Source of the DNA: Sphingomonas sp. PP-F2F-A104-K0414
GTDB taxonomy: Bacteria; Pseudomonadota; Alphaproteobacteria; Sphingomonadales; Sphingomonadaceae
Direction: 5' to 3'
Length of the DNA: 64,000 nt
NCBI RefSeq assembly: GCF_004340945.1
Contig: NZ_SLYD01000004.1
Coordinates: 248,001 to 312,000 of the forward strand
Shown piece after piece: positions 27,401-36,868 of the stretch. Position numbers and translations under genes: made by a program. Each line of letters opens with the position of its first letter. The first letter of the stretch is position 1. The notes beneath the pieces are model-generated. The model had not been told where the DNA came from. It worked only from the letters and a program-made list of their open reading frames with translations, and ran no database searches.

Positions 27401-28921
27401 TTAAGGGACGGTCTGGCCTGCTGGGGCGAGTTCGTGCCAGGTGTAGCCATCGTGTGCGAGCAGCGCATCGGCTGCGGCCGGGCCGAGCGTGCCGGCTTCG
27501 TAGGGCTCAGGCGCGCTGGCATCGTGTGCCCAGAGGTCGAGGAACGGTTGCACCGCGGCCCAGCCTGCCTCGATCGCATCCGCCCTCTGGAACAGGGTTT
27601 GGTCACCCACGAAAAGGTCGTAAATTAGCGACTCGTAGCCGGTCAGATGACCGATATCGAACGCGTCGGCGTAGCGGAAATCTAGCGCGATCGGCGCGGT
27701 TGCGACTTCGAGGCCGGGGCGTTTGATGTTGATGTCCATGCTCAGCCCCTCGTCGGGCTGGATCTGGATGATCAGGCGGTTGGGCGGCAGCATGTCCGCC
27801 GCCGCGCCGGGGAACGAGGCGAACGGCACCGGCTTGAAGGTGATCGCGATCTCGGTGTCCCGGCACGTCATCGCCTTGCCGGTACGCAGGTAAAACGGCA
27901 CGCCAGCCCAGCGCCACGTATCGACCATCAGCTTCAGCGCAACATAGGTCTCCGCCCTGCTGTCGGGCGCCACGTCGGGCGAGGCGGTGTAGGCGGGGAC
28001 GTCGACACCCTTCACCTTGCCCGCGGTATATTGCCCGCGGACGCCGTTGCGCTTCGCCTTGCCGGGCGAATAGACGCGGACGGCTTTGAGCACCTTGCCC
28101 TTCTCGTTGCGGATCGCCTCGGCATCGAAGCTCGCCGGCGGCTCCATCGCGACCATCGACAGCAACTGGAACAGGTGGTTCGGCACCATGTCACGGAGTG
28201 CGCCGGTGCCGTCGTAGAACTTGCCGCGCGTACCGACGTCGACCGTCTCGGCGGCGGTGATCTGGACGTGCGCGATGCAGTCCGAATTCCAAACGCGCTC
28301 GATCATCATGTTGGCAAACCGCGCAGTCATAATGTTCTGGACGGTTTCCTTGCCGAGGAAATGGTCGATCCGGTAGACCTGCGCCTCCGACACGCGCGCG
28401 AGGATGCGCGCGTTGAGATCGCGGGCGGAGGCGAGGTCGTGGCCGAACGGCTTCTCGATCGCGATCCGGCGGAATCCGTGCGACGTCTCGGCCATCAGGC
28501 CGTGGTCGGCAAGCTTGTCGACGATCGTCCCGAAGAACTTGGCCGGCACCGCGAAATAGAAGGCAACGTTGCCGTTCACCCGCGCCTTGAGCTGCTCGTA
28601 GACGTCGTCCTTGGTGAAATCGCCCTGGAGATAGCCGACGCGGTCCTTGAGCCGCGCCCATGCGTCGCCCTTTTCGCTATCGCCCTCGCCGCCCTTCGCA
28701 TCGAAGCTGCCGAGTGCGTCGCGGAGCGACTGGTCGTTACCCTCGTCGATACCGACGCCGAGCACATGGAACTCGTTACCGACCAGCCCCAGGCGGGTCA
28801 TGTTGATCAGCGCCGGCATCAACAGACGGCGGGTCAGATCACCAAAGGCGCCGAAAATCACGAGCGTCGTCGGCGGTGCGGGCTTCACGGACTTGCTCAC
28901 GAATTCGCCTCGGACATGCAT
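27401..28921 (-). CDS. zwf: Glucose-6-phosphate 1-dehydrogenase
   Basis: 506 residues. The NADP-binding start is TLVIFGAFGDLTRRLLMPAL (about 18-37). The catalytic signature RIDHFLGKE (about 185-193) carries the His and Lys, and EKPFGHDL precedes it. It oxidises glucose 6-phosphate to 6-phosphogluconolactone for the Entner-Doudoroff/pentose phosphate routes. ATG 28921 has AAAGGG upstream; a TTG at 28948 would add nine residues. The gene is alone here, without pgl, edd or glk beside it. Confidence 0.96.
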   Translation of the reverse strand: MHVRGEFVSKSVKPAPPTTLVIFGAFGDLTRRLLMPALINMTRLGLVGNEFHVLGVGIDEGNDQSLRDALGSFDAKGGEGDSEKGDAWARLKDRVGYLQGDFTKDDVYEQLKARVNGNVAFYFAVPAKFFGTIVDKLADHGLMAETSHGFRRIAIEKPFGHDLASARDLNARILARVSEAQVYRIDHFLGKETVQNIMTARFANMMIERVWNSDCIAHVQITAAETVDVGTRGKFYDGTGALRDMVPNHLFQLLSMVAMEPPASFDAEAIRNEKGKVLKAVRVYSPGKAKRNGVRGQYTAGKVKGVDVPAYTASPDVAPDSRAETYVALKLMVDTWRWAGVPFYLRTGKAMTCRDTEIAITFKPVPFASFPGAAADMLPPNRLIIQIQPDEGLSMDINIKRPGLEVATAPIALDFRYADAFDIGHLTGYESLIYDLFVGDQTLFQRADAIEAGWAAVQPFLDLWAHDASAPEPYEAGTLGPAAADALLAHDGYTWHELAPAGQTVP

Positions 28922-29024
28922 CGACCCTTTCTTCGGTGGTTCCTTCAAACAGCGTAGCGGGCGCCGATGTTCCCGACACCCATTTCAGAGTGGCATTTCC
29001 AGGGTGGCATTTCAGAGCGGCATT

Positions 29025-30572
29025 TCAGGTGGCGGTCAGGATGTTGTCCCCGAAGGCGCGCGCGTCGACCTCCGCCCAGTCGAGTTCCTCCTGCAGGCGG
29101 CGATACACGTCTTCGGCCACCTCGCCCTTGTCGCGCATCTGGTGCAGTACGACCCGCTGGCAGGCGATCATCTCGAGGTGGAGTTCGTCGAATTCGGAGG
29201 TCGCCTGCGGATCGTCGGCCTCGGCGGTGACCTTGCTGGCCGCGCCGTAGCGAAAGCGCAACGCGTCCGCCGCCTCGCCCGCACGCGCCGGTAGCACGGC
29301 AAGCCCGGCGTCGATCAGTCGCTTGCGTGCGGGTGCGATCTCGTCGGCAAGCCCGGTGTCCTCGCCGAGATCAAGGCGGCGGATCAGCGGGCCCAGCGTC
29401 AGTCCCTGCAATACGAGCGTGCCGATCACTACGCCGAACGCGGCCAGCACGATCAGGTCACGGCCCGGCACCGACCGTGGCAGCGCGAAGGCGGTGGCCA
29501 GCGTCAGCAGGCCACGCATTCCTGACCAGGACAGGATCACCGACGCGTTCCACGGCGGCGGCTTGGGCAACCAGGACGGCGCATAGCGATTGGCGATACC
29601 GCCCTCGACGAAGCGGACGAGAAACACCCAGGCGATCCGCGTCACCAGCACGGTGGCCAGGACCGCGGCCGCAAAGCCGATCGCGGGCCAACGCTCCGCG
29701 CTCGGCAGCCGGATCAGGATGTCGCGCGATTGCAGCCCCATCAGGGCGAAGGCGATGATGTTGAGGACGAGGACCGCTGCCGACCAGACCGCGGCGCTCT
29801 GCAACCGGTCGCGGGCGGGCTGTTTAATCGGGCGGCGCTGCGACACAATCATGCCAAAGGTGACGACGCCGAGTACCGGCGAAATGTGGAGACGCTCGGC
29901 CATCAGCCAGATCCCGAACGTCACGGCGAAATCGGCGAGGCTTGCCCCCAGTGTTCGTGCGAACAGCGGCGTGACGCGAAGATACGCCCATGCCGCCAGC
30001 GCACCGAAGACGATCCCGCCCGGCACCGCAGCGGCCAGCGCGAGCGGCGTGACGGGCGTATCCGAATGCGTCGCGAACGCACTGGCGAGCCCGAACAACA
30101 GCAGCGCGGTGGCGTCGTTGAGCAGGCTTTCCCCCTGCAGCAGCAGCAGGCCGCGACGGGGAATGCCGACCTCGCCCAGTACCGCTTCGGACGCGGCCGC
30201 ATCGGGTGGCGCGACGATCGCCCCCAGTGCGAACGCGGCCGCGAGCGGTAGCCCACCGAGCGTCACGCCGACCAGCGCGACCGTCGCCGTGGTGACGAGC
30301 ACCGCGAACACCGCCAGCGACAGAAGTGGGAACCAGAACCGCCGCAACGCGCGCGGACTAGTGTTGTAGGAGGCGTGAAGCAGCGCCGGGGCGATGAACA
30401 GCGCGAGCGCCAGATGCGGTTCGACCGCGATCTTCGGCGCGAACGGCAGCATCGCAAAGCCGAGTCCCGCCACGGCGAGCAACGTCGGATACGGGACGTT
30501 CAGCTTGCGCGCGAGGACCAGCAGGACCAGCGCGGCGAGCAGGATGATGTCGAGGGATTCGAAGAGTTGCAC
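29025..30572 (-). CDS. Na+/H+ antiporter, CPA1 (NhaP-like) family
   Basis: 515 residues with about 12 transmembrane helices in the first 400 residues and a soluble C-terminal tail of about 115. Family motifs are the ion-site region GAIVAPPDAAASEAVLGEVG (about 115-134) and GESLLNDATALLLFGLA (about 145-161) with the conserved Asn-Asp. SWSGMRGLLTLATAFALP marks a later conserved helix. It would exchange Na+ or K+ for H+ across the inner membrane. The start is a GTG at 30572 without an obvious ribosome-binding site, so the exact start is uncertain. Confidence 0.9.
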   Translation of the reverse strand: MQLFESLDIILLAALVLLVLARKLNVPYPTLLAVAGLGFAMLPFAPKIAVEPHLALALFIAPALLHASYNTSPRALRRFWFPLLSLAVFAVLVTTATVALVGVTLGGLPLAAAFALGAIVAPPDAAASEAVLGEVGIPRRGLLLLQGESLLNDATALLLFGLASAFATHSDTPVTPLALAAAVPGGIVFGALAAWAYLRVTPLFARTLGASLADFAVTFGIWLMAERLHISPVLGVVTFGMIVSQRRPIKQPARDRLQSAAVWSAAVLVLNIIAFALMGLQSRDILIRLPSAERWPAIGFAAAVLATVLVTRIAWVFLVRFVEGGIANRYAPSWLPKPPPWNASVILSWSGMRGLLTLATAFALPRSVPGRDLIVLAAFGVVIGTLVLQGLTLGPLIRRLDLGEDTGLADEIAPARKRLIDAGLAVLPARAGEAADALRFRYGAASKVTAEADDPQATSEFDELHLEMIACQRVVLHQMRDKGEVAEDVYRRLQEELDWAEVDARAFGDNILTAT

Positions 30573-30658
30573 CGGGGTGCAACGGTCGGCGCCGCGCTAT
30601 GGGCCCGATCGGTAGCCTGGCGACAAGGTCTGAGGCCAACCGCCGTTCGGCACTTGCG

Positions 30659-30683
30659 ATCCTCCCCCGCTAGGGGGAGGATC
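30659..30683. repeat. Family D half-element / hairpin after the efflux operon
   Basis: GATCCTCCCCCGCTAGGGGG then AGGATC forms one perfect hairpin of about 11 bp, equal to one arm tip of the family D repeat. It lies just downstream of the outer-membrane channel stop codon and upstream of the antiporter start. It may help end the efflux transcript, although no T-run follows. Confidence 0.75.
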
Positions 30684-30689
30684 ATTGGG

Positions 30690-32273
30690 TTAGTTTTGCG
30701 GGCGCGGGTCTGGGGACTGGGTCGTCGTTACCCCGCCGCCGAGGGCGCGGTAGAGTTCGACCGAGTTGCTGTCGCGGGTCAGGCGCGCGGCAAGCAGGCT
30801 TTGCTGCGCGGTGTAGAGCGAGCGCTGCGAGTCGAGCGTGTTGAGGAACGTGTCGATCCCCGCACGGAACCGCAGTTCCGACAGCTTGAACGCACCTGCC
30901 GCATTGTCGCGGAGCGAGGTCTGCGCCTGCAACTGCGCGCCGATCGTGCCGCGGCGGGCAAGCGCATCGGCGACTTCGCGGAAGCCGGTCTGGATGCTCT
31001 TTTCGTATGTCGCGACGGCGGCGTCGCGCGTCGCCTGGGCGTAGCGGAGATTGCCCTTGTTGCGGCCGAAGTCGAACAGCGTCTGGCTGACCGATGGCGC
31101 GACCGACCAGTTCTGCGATCCGTTGCCGAACAGGTTCGACAGCCCGAGGCTGATCGTGCCGAACGCTGCGGTCAACGAGATGTTCGGGAAGAAGGCCGCA
31201 CGCGCTGCGCCGATATTGGCGTTGGCGGCGATCAGCTGATGCTCGGCCGACGCGATGTCGGGACGGCGTAGCAGCACCTGCGACGGCAGATTGGCGGGCA
31301 GGTTCTCCAGCGTCGGGCTGGTCGTATCGAGCCGGGCCGGCAGCATGTCGGCGGTCAGGGTCGTGCCCGCGAGCAGGTTCAACGCGTTCTGGTCCTGCGC
31401 GATCAGCGTGGTCGCGTCGGCGATGTCCGAGCGGGCCTGATCGTAGCTGGTGCTCGCCTGGCGCACTTCGAGTTCGGATGCGATGCCGATCCGGAAGCGA
31501 TCCTGCGTCAACTTGACGGTCTGGCCGAACGCACGTTCCGTATCGCGCGCGATCTTTAGGCGATCCTGGTCGGCGGCCATCGTCAGCCACTGCGTCGCGA
31601 TCTCGGCGATCAGCGACACCTGGGCGGCGTTACGGTTTTCCTCCGCCGCGAAATACTGTTCCTGCTGCGCCTGGGTCAGGTTGCGGACGCGACCGAACAG
31701 GTCGATCTGCCACGCCGATATCCCGACATTCGCCGAATAGATGTCGGCACGACCGCTCGAGACGACGCTGGACCCGGTCCCGCCAGTCCCGCCGCCGGTG
31801 CCGCCTGTGCCGGTACCGCCCGTGCCGGTTCCGCCGGTACCAGTACCGCCCGTTCCGGTGCCGCCGGTACCCGTACCGCCCGCAAGCCCGCCGCCAACCG
31901 CGCCGAACGGCGACTTCTGGTAGGTCGCGCTACCGCTCGCCGCGAGCGTCGGGAACAGGTTCGAGCGCTGGACGGTGTATTGCGCGCGCGCCTGCGCCAC
32001 GTTGGCAACCGCGACGCGGAGATCGCGGTTGTTCTCCAGCGCGGTCCGGATCACGCGGCGCAAGCGATCGTCGGTGAAGAAAACCTCCCACGACGTATCC
32101 GCGGGCATGATCGCCCCCGCCGCGTCGGTCGCTGCATACGCAGGACCGGTGGGCGTTGCCGCGGGCACCGACAATTCGGGGCGGACGTATTTCGGGGCGA
32201 GGTTACACCCGGCGAGCGTCAGCCCGGCGCCGAACATGAGCGCTGTCTTGCGCGTAAGCATGGGAGCAAACAT
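30690..32273 (-). CDS. RND efflux system outer-membrane channel lipoprotein (OprM/NodT-type, TolC superfamily)
   Basis: 527 residues. A signal peptide with lipobox LAGC (about 20-23) precedes NLAPKYVRPEL, the usual OprM-type start. Two repeated OEP halves follow: RRVIRTALENNRDLRVAVANVAQARAQY (about 70-97) and, in the second half, QTGFREVADALARRG. An unusual (GGTGT)n low-complexity insert sits at about 128-165 before the first outer-membrane strand region (ADIYSANVGISAWQIDLFGRVRN). It completes the tripartite pump; the start lies 6 bases after the RND pump stop, with AGGAGG upstream. Confidence 0.93.
   Translation of the reverse strand: MFAPMLTRKTALMFGAGLTLAGCNLAPKYVRPELSVPAATPTGPAYAATDAAGAIMPADTSWEVFFTDDRLRRVIRTALENNRDLRVAVANVAQARAQYTVQRSNLFPTLAASGSATYQKSPFGAVGGGLAGGTGTGGTGTGGTGTGGTGTGGTGTGGTGGGTGGTGSSVVSSGRADIYSANVGISAWQIDLFGRVRNLTQAQQEQYFAAEENRNAAQVSLIAEIATQWLTMAADQDRLKIARDTERAFGQTVKLTQDRFRIGIASELEVRQASTSYDQARSDIADATTLIAQDQNALNLLAGTTLTADMLPARLDTTSPTLENLPANLPSQVLLRRPDIASAEHQLIAANANIGAARAAFFPNISLTAAFGTISLGLSNLFGNGSQNWSVAPSVSQTLFDFGRNKGNLRYAQATRDAAVATYEKSIQTGFREVADALARRGTIGAQLQAQTSLRDNAAGAFKLSELRFRAGIDTFLNTLDSQRSLYTAQQSLLAARLTRDSNSVELYRALGGGVTTTQSPDPRPQN
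31775..31890. repeat. Gly-Thr tandem repeat within the outer-membrane channel gene
   Basis: About seven imperfect 15-base units related to CCGGTACCGCC/CGTGCCGGT on the plus strand, encoding (G-G-T-G-T) repeats on the minus strand. Codons vary between copies (GGT, GGC and so on), so the array is not a very recent expansion. Confidence 0.85.
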
Positions 32274-32278
32274 CTGGA

Positions 32279-35200
32279 TCAGGCCTCCTGCGGCCGCTGG
32301 TCGTGGGGCGGATGACGGTTACCGTCATGGCCATCGTCACGGTTGTCGTCACGGTTGCCGTCGTGGTCGGGCACCTGGTCGCGGTCCTGTCCCGAGCCTG
32401 CCTTGTCCTGCTTGAAGACGCGCTTCACGAGTAGGAAGAACAGCGGCACGAAGAAGATCGCGAGGACGGTCGCGGACAGCATGCCGCCGACCACTGCCCA
32501 GCCGATCGCATTCTGGCCGCCGGCGCCGGCACCGCTCGACAATGCGAGCGGCAACACGCCGAAGATGAATGCGAACGACGTCATCAGGATCGGGCGAAGG
32601 CGAAGCTTCGCCGCCTCGACCGCGGCATCGGCCGCGTTCATCCCGTCGCCCATCTTCTCCTCGGCGAACTCGACGATCAGGATCGCGTTCTTCGCCGCCA
32701 CGCCGATCGTCGTGATCAGCCCGACCTGGAGGTAGATGTCGTTGTTCAGCCCGAAGATCATCGCTGCACCGACCGCGCCGAGGACGCCGAGCGGCACCAC
32801 CAGCAGGACGGCGATCGGGATCGACCAGCTCTCGTACAGCGCCGCGAGGCAGAGGAACACGATCAGCAGCGACAGCGCATAGACCGTGGTCGACTGGCCG
32901 CCCGACAGGTTTTCCTCGTAGCTGAGGCCGGTCCACTCATAGCCGATGCCGGGGGGTAGCTTGGCCGCCATCTCCTCCATCGCCTTGATCGCGGTGCCGC
33001 TGCTGACGCCCGGCGCCGGCGAACCCATGATCTCGAACGAGGCTACGCCGTTATACCGTTCGAGTCGTGAGGGACCGTAGTTCCAGCTCGTCGTCGAGAA
33101 GGACGAGAACGGCGCCATCGCGTTGCTGGTCGTGCCACGGACGTAGAAGTTGCCGAGATCGGCGGGCGTCGTGCGGAACGGTGCGTCGGCCTGCACGAAC
33201 ACCTTCTTCACGCGACCGCGGTCGATGAAGTCGTTGATGTACGCGCCGCCGAACGCGGTGCTGACGGTGGTGTTGATGTCCTGCTGGCTGAGGCCGAGTG
33301 CCCCCGCCTGCGCCTGGTCGACGTTCAGTTTCAGCTGAGGCGCATCCTCCAGGCCGTTCGGGCGGACCTGCATCAGGCGCTTGTCCTGGCTGGCCATGCC
33401 GAGCAGCATGTTGCGCGCCTCGAGCAGTTTTTCGTGACCGACGCCGGCATTGTCCTTCAACATGAAGTCGAAGCCGTTGGCGTTACCGAGTTCCTGCACG
33501 GCGGGCGGCACGAAGCCGATCACCATGCCGGCACGGATCCCCGCGAGCGCCTGGTTGGCGCGTGCCGCGACCGCGGCAACGCCGTTCTCGGCGCCCGAGC
33601 GATCTTCCCACGGCTTCAGCTGGATGAAGGCGATGCCGACATTCTGGCCCTGGCCGACGAAGCCGAAGCCGCTGATCGTGAAGATACCCGCGGTGTTCGC
33701 CTTCTCGTCGATCATGAAGTGATCGCGGACCTTGTCCATCGTCCGGGCGGTCTCTTCCATCGGCGTACCCGACGGCATCGAGACCTGCGCGAACATCACG
33801 CCCTGGTCTTCCTCGGGGAGGAAGCCCGAGGGCAGGCGGACGAAGATGAAGGCCATCGCGACGACGATCACGGCATAGACCAGCATTGTGCGGACCCAGC
33901 CCTTCTCGACGCGGCGCAGGCCGTTGCCGTACTTGCCGACGCCCTTGTCGAAAGTGCGGTTGAACCAGCCGAAGAAGCCCTTCTTCTCGCCATGACCTTC
34001 CTTGGCGGGCTTCAGGATCGTCGCGCAGAGCGCGGGCGTCAGGATCAATGCGACCAGCACCGAGAGCGCCATCGACGAGACGATGGTGATCGAGAACTGG
34101 CGGAAGATCACGCCGGTCGAGCCGCTGAAGAACGCCATCGGCAGGAACACCGCCGACAGCACGAGGCCGATGCCGACCAGCGCGCCGCTGATCTCGTCCA
34201 TCGACTTCTTGGCGGCTTCCTTCGGGGAGAGCCCTTCCTCCTGGATCAGTCGCTCGACGTTCTCGACGACGACGATCGCGTCATCGACGAGCAGGCCGAT
34301 CGCCAGCACCATGCCGAACAAGGTCAGCGTGTTGATCGTGAACCCCGCGACCTGGAGCACGGCAAGCGAGCCGAGCAGCACGACCGGGACCGCGATCGTC
34401 GGGATCAGCGTGGCGCGGAAATTCTGGAGGAACAGGAACATCACGAGGAAGACGAGGACGATCGCCTCGATCAGCGTGTGGATGACCTGCTCGACCGACA
34501 GCCGCACGAACGTCGAATTGTCGATCGGGAACGCGACCTTGACGTCGGGCGGGAACTGCTTGGCGATCCGGTTGACCTCGGCCTTGACCAGCTTGACGGT
34601 ATCGAGCGCGTTGGCACCCGGTGCCAGCTTCACGCCGAAGCCTGCCGCCTGCTTGCCGTTGTAGCGCGCCTGGAAGCTGTAATTCTCCGAGCCCATCTCG
34701 ACACGGGCGACGTCCGACAGGCGCACGGTCGCGCCGCTGGTTGCCGAGCGGACGATGATCGCGCGGAACTGCTCCGGCGTCTGGAGGCGCGACTGCGCGG
34801 TCACGGTGGCGTTGAGCGACTGGCCCTTCACCGCGGGCAGACTGCCGACTTGCCCCGCCGAAACCTGTGCGTTCTGCGCGGTCAGTGCGGAGGTGATGTC
34901 GGTGACGGTGACGCCGAGGTTCGACATCTTGAACGGGTCGACCCAGATCCGCATCGAATATTGCGCGCCGAACACCTGCGTGTCGCCGACGCCCTTGATG
35001 CGGCTGAGTGGATCCTGGAGCTTCGAGGCGATCATGTCGCCGAGATCGACCTGGTCGTGGTCGCCATTCTCGGAATAGGCGGCGATGATGAGCAGGAAGT
35101 TGGCGGTCGCCTTGGTCACGCGCAGACCGGCCTGCTGCACTTCCTGCGGCAGGAGCGGCGTCGCCTGTTGCAGCTTGTTCTGCACCTGGACCTGCGCGAT

Positions 35201-35503
35201 GTCGGGATCGGTGCCCTGCTCGAAGGTGAGCGTGATCGCGAGGTTGCCAGAGCCGTCCGAGGTCGAGGCGAAGTAGCGAAGGTTGTCGATGCCCTTCATC
35301 TGCTGCTCGATGATCTGCGTCGTCGTGTTCTCGAGCGTCTGTGCGTCGGCGCCCGGATAGGACGTCGCGACCGTCACCTTGGGGGCGGCGATCTCAGGGA
35401 ACTGCGCGATCGGCAGCGACCGGATCGCGAGGATACCGGCCAGCATCAGGATGATGGCGATGACCCACGCGAAGATGGGTCGATCGATGAAATAGCGTGA
35501 CAT
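32279..35503 (-). CDS. RND multidrug efflux pump, HAE1/AcrB family
   Basis: 1074 residues. N-terminal IDRPIFAWVIAIILMLAGILA is the first span; 12 transmembrane helices and two large periplasmic loops follow the AcrB layout. The proton-relay aspartates are in GLLVDDAIVVVENVERL (about 400-416, equivalent to D407/D408) and the relay Lys is in AAKNAILIVEFAEEK (about 935). The final 40 residues are an unusual tail rich in Asp, His, Arg and Asn (for example DGNRDDNRDDGHDGNRH). It is the middle gene of the adaptor-pump-channel operon, under the TetR operator upstream of the adaptor. Confidence 0.96.
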   Translation of the reverse strand: MSRYFIDRPIFAWVIAIILMLAGILAIRSLPIAQFPEIAAPKVTVATSYPGADAQTLENTTTQIIEQQMKGIDNLRYFASTSDGSGNLAITLTFEQGTDPDIAQVQVQNKLQQATPLLPQEVQQAGLRVTKATANFLLIIAAYSENGDHDQVDLGDMIASKLQDPLSRIKGVGDTQVFGAQYSMRIWVDPFKMSNLGVTVTDITSALTAQNAQVSAGQVGSLPAVKGQSLNATVTAQSRLQTPEQFRAIIVRSATSGATVRLSDVARVEMGSENYSFQARYNGKQAAGFGVKLAPGANALDTVKLVKAEVNRIAKQFPPDVKVAFPIDNSTFVRLSVEQVIHTLIEAIVLVFLVMFLFLQNFRATLIPTIAVPVVLLGSLAVLQVAGFTINTLTLFGMVLAIGLLVDDAIVVVENVERLIQEEGLSPKEAAKKSMDEISGALVGIGLVLSAVFLPMAFFSGSTGVIFRQFSITIVSSMALSVLVALILTPALCATILKPAKEGHGEKKGFFGWFNRTFDKGVGKYGNGLRRVEKGWVRTMLVYAVIVVAMAFIFVRLPSGFLPEEDQGVMFAQVSMPSGTPMEETARTMDKVRDHFMIDEKANTAGIFTISGFGFVGQGQNVGIAFIQLKPWEDRSGAENGVAAVAARANQALAGIRAGMVIGFVPPAVQELGNANGFDFMLKDNAGVGHEKLLEARNMLLGMASQDKRLMQVRPNGLEDAPQLKLNVDQAQAGALGLSQQDINTTVSTAFGGAYINDFIDRGRVKKVFVQADAPFRTTPADLGNFYVRGTTSNAMAPFSSFSTTSWNYGPSRLERYNGVASFEIMGSPAPGVSSGTAIKAMEEMAAKLPPGIGYEWTGLSYEENLSGGQSTTVYALSLLIVFLCLAALYESWSIPIAVLLVVPLGVLGAVGAAMIFGLNNDIYLQVGLITTIGVAAKNAILIVEFAEEKMGDGMNAADAAVEAAKLRLRPILMTSFAFIFGVLPLALSSGAGAGGQNAIGWAVVGGMLSATVLAIFFVPLFFLLVKRVFKQDKAGSGQDRDQVPDHDGNRDDNRDDGHDGNRHPPHDQRPQEA

Positions 35504-35509
35504 GGGCGG

Positions 35510-36727
35510 TTACTTCCCCTGCGCGGCGGGATTGGCCTGCGCGGACGTGTTGCCGGCTGCGGGATCCCCGCCTCCGGGCGAACCGCCCGCTGGCTTGGCG
35601 ACCTGCTGCGGGGCAGCGGGCTTGACGGTCGCGCCGGGGCGCAGGTTGAGCAGTCCCTCGACGATCAGCTTGTCGCCGGGCTTCAGGCCGCTGGTGACGA
35701 TCCACTTGTCGCCGATCACGCGGTCGGTGGTGACATTACGCTGTTCGACCTTGTTCTGCGCGTTGACGACCAAGGCAGTCGCACCGCCGCGCGGATCGCG
35801 CGTGATGCCTGCGGTCGGCGCCATGATCGCCTGGCGACGAGTCCCTTCGACCAGCTTGGCACGGACGTACATGCCCGGCAGCAACAGGCCGTTGGGATTG
35901 GGGAACGTTGCACGCAGCGTCACCGCGCCGGTGGTCTGGTCGACGGTGACTTCGGCGAACTGGAGGCGACCCTCGATCGGATAGGTCGTGCCGTTGGGGA
36001 GGATCAGCTGGACGCGCGCGCTGCCATCGCCGCGGGTCACGCCGCCGCTCGCCATCGCCTGCTTGAGATCGAGCAGCTGCGCCGCCGACTGGACGACGTC
36101 GACATACACCGTATTGGTGCGCTGAATGGTTGCGAGCGGATCGGTCTGGCCGGTCTGGACGAGCGCGCCGACGGTCACGAGCGACCGGCCGATGCGACCC
36201 GAGATCGGTGCCTTGATCCGCGTGAAGCCGAGGTTGACGCGCGCCGACTGGACCGCAGCCTGCTGCGCTGCAACATTGGCGCGGGCCTGTTGTGCGGATG
36301 CATTTGCGTTGTCCGCTTCCTGCTTGCTGACTGCGTTCAGCTGCACAAGCTGCCCGTAGCGCTGCGCCTGAAGGCGGGTCGCGTTGATCTGCGACTGGGC
36401 CGCGCCGAGCTGGCCCTGCGCGCTGGCGAGCGCCGCGCGGTAGGGGGCGTCCTCGATTGCGTAGAGGACCTGCCCCTTGCTTACCATCGCGCCCTCGGTG
36501 AACAGGCGATCGCGGACCACGCCGCTGACCTGCGGACGGACCTCGGAGGTCTCGACCGCAGCGATACGACCGGGAAGCTCGGAGGTGAGTACGACCGCTT
36601 CCTCGCCGACGGTAACGACGCCGACGGTCGGTGTGGGCGGGGGCGGCGGAGCCTGCTCCTTGCCGCAAGCCGACAACAGGGCGAGCGCGAAGAGCGCCAC
36701 CGATCCCTTGAGGTTCAATTGCTGCAT
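35510..36727 (-). CDS. RND efflux periplasmic adaptor (membrane fusion protein, AcrA family)
   Basis: 405 residues. The signal peptide ends with lipobox LSAC (about 18-21), followed by GKEQAPPPPPTPTVGVVTV. The lipoyl/barrel-sandwich part reads SELPGRIAAVETSEVRPQVSGVV, the coiled coil spans about 95-165, and GFTRIKAPISGRIGRSLVTVG returns to the lipoyl half. The tail is Gly/Pro/Ala-rich. ATG 36727 is preferred over ATGs at 36736 and 36763 because the signal peptide starts there, with GGGA about 11 bases upstream. It is the first gene of the efflux operon and is divergent from the TetR regulator. Confidence 0.94.
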   Translation of the reverse strand: MQQLNLKGSVALFALALLSACGKEQAPPPPPTPTVGVVTVGEEAVVLTSELPGRIAAVETSEVRPQVSGVVRDRLFTEGAMVSKGQVLYAIEDAPYRAALASAQGQLGAAQSQINATRLQAQRYGQLVQLNAVSKQEADNANASAQQARANVAAQQAAVQSARVNLGFTRIKAPISGRIGRSLVTVGALVQTGQTDPLATIQRTNTVYVDVVQSAAQLLDLKQAMASGGVTRGDGSARVQLILPNGTTYPIEGRLQFAEVTVDQTTGAVTLRATFPNPNGLLLPGMYVRAKLVEGTRRQAIMAPTAGITRDPRGGATALVVNAQNKVEQRNVTTDRVIGDKWIVTSGLKPGDKLIVEGLLNLRPGATVKPAAPQQVAKPAGGSPGGGDPAAGNTSAQANPAAQGK

Positions 36728-36763
36728 GTTAAGCATCCCGACGTCCGTGCAGATTAGGTTCAC

Positions 36764-36783
36764 CGGAATGAACGTTCATTCCG
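36764..36783. promoter_or_regulatory. Perfect 20-bp palindromic operator, putative TetR site
   Basis: CGGAATGAACGTTCATTCCG is a perfect 20-base palindrome. Its TGAACGTTCA core resembles known TetR-family efflux operators (for example TGAACGTTCA-like boxes). It lies in the gap between the divergent efflux adaptor (start 36727) and the TetR-family gene (start 36869), the expected position for autoregulation and repression of the pump. Confidence 0.8.
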
Positions 36784-36868
36784 CTTGCTTGCCCGCTAGG
36801 ATTGTGCGAGCGGCCGGTCAACCAAAAAACGCGTCGGGAATATAGTTTTGAGTGCAGTGCAGCATGAG

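Noticed and set aside
33434..35500. A 688-residue plus-strand frame
   Set aside because: It is entirely antisense to the RND pump gene, has an Arg/Asp/His-rich composition typical of GC-rich antisense frames, and shows no motif.
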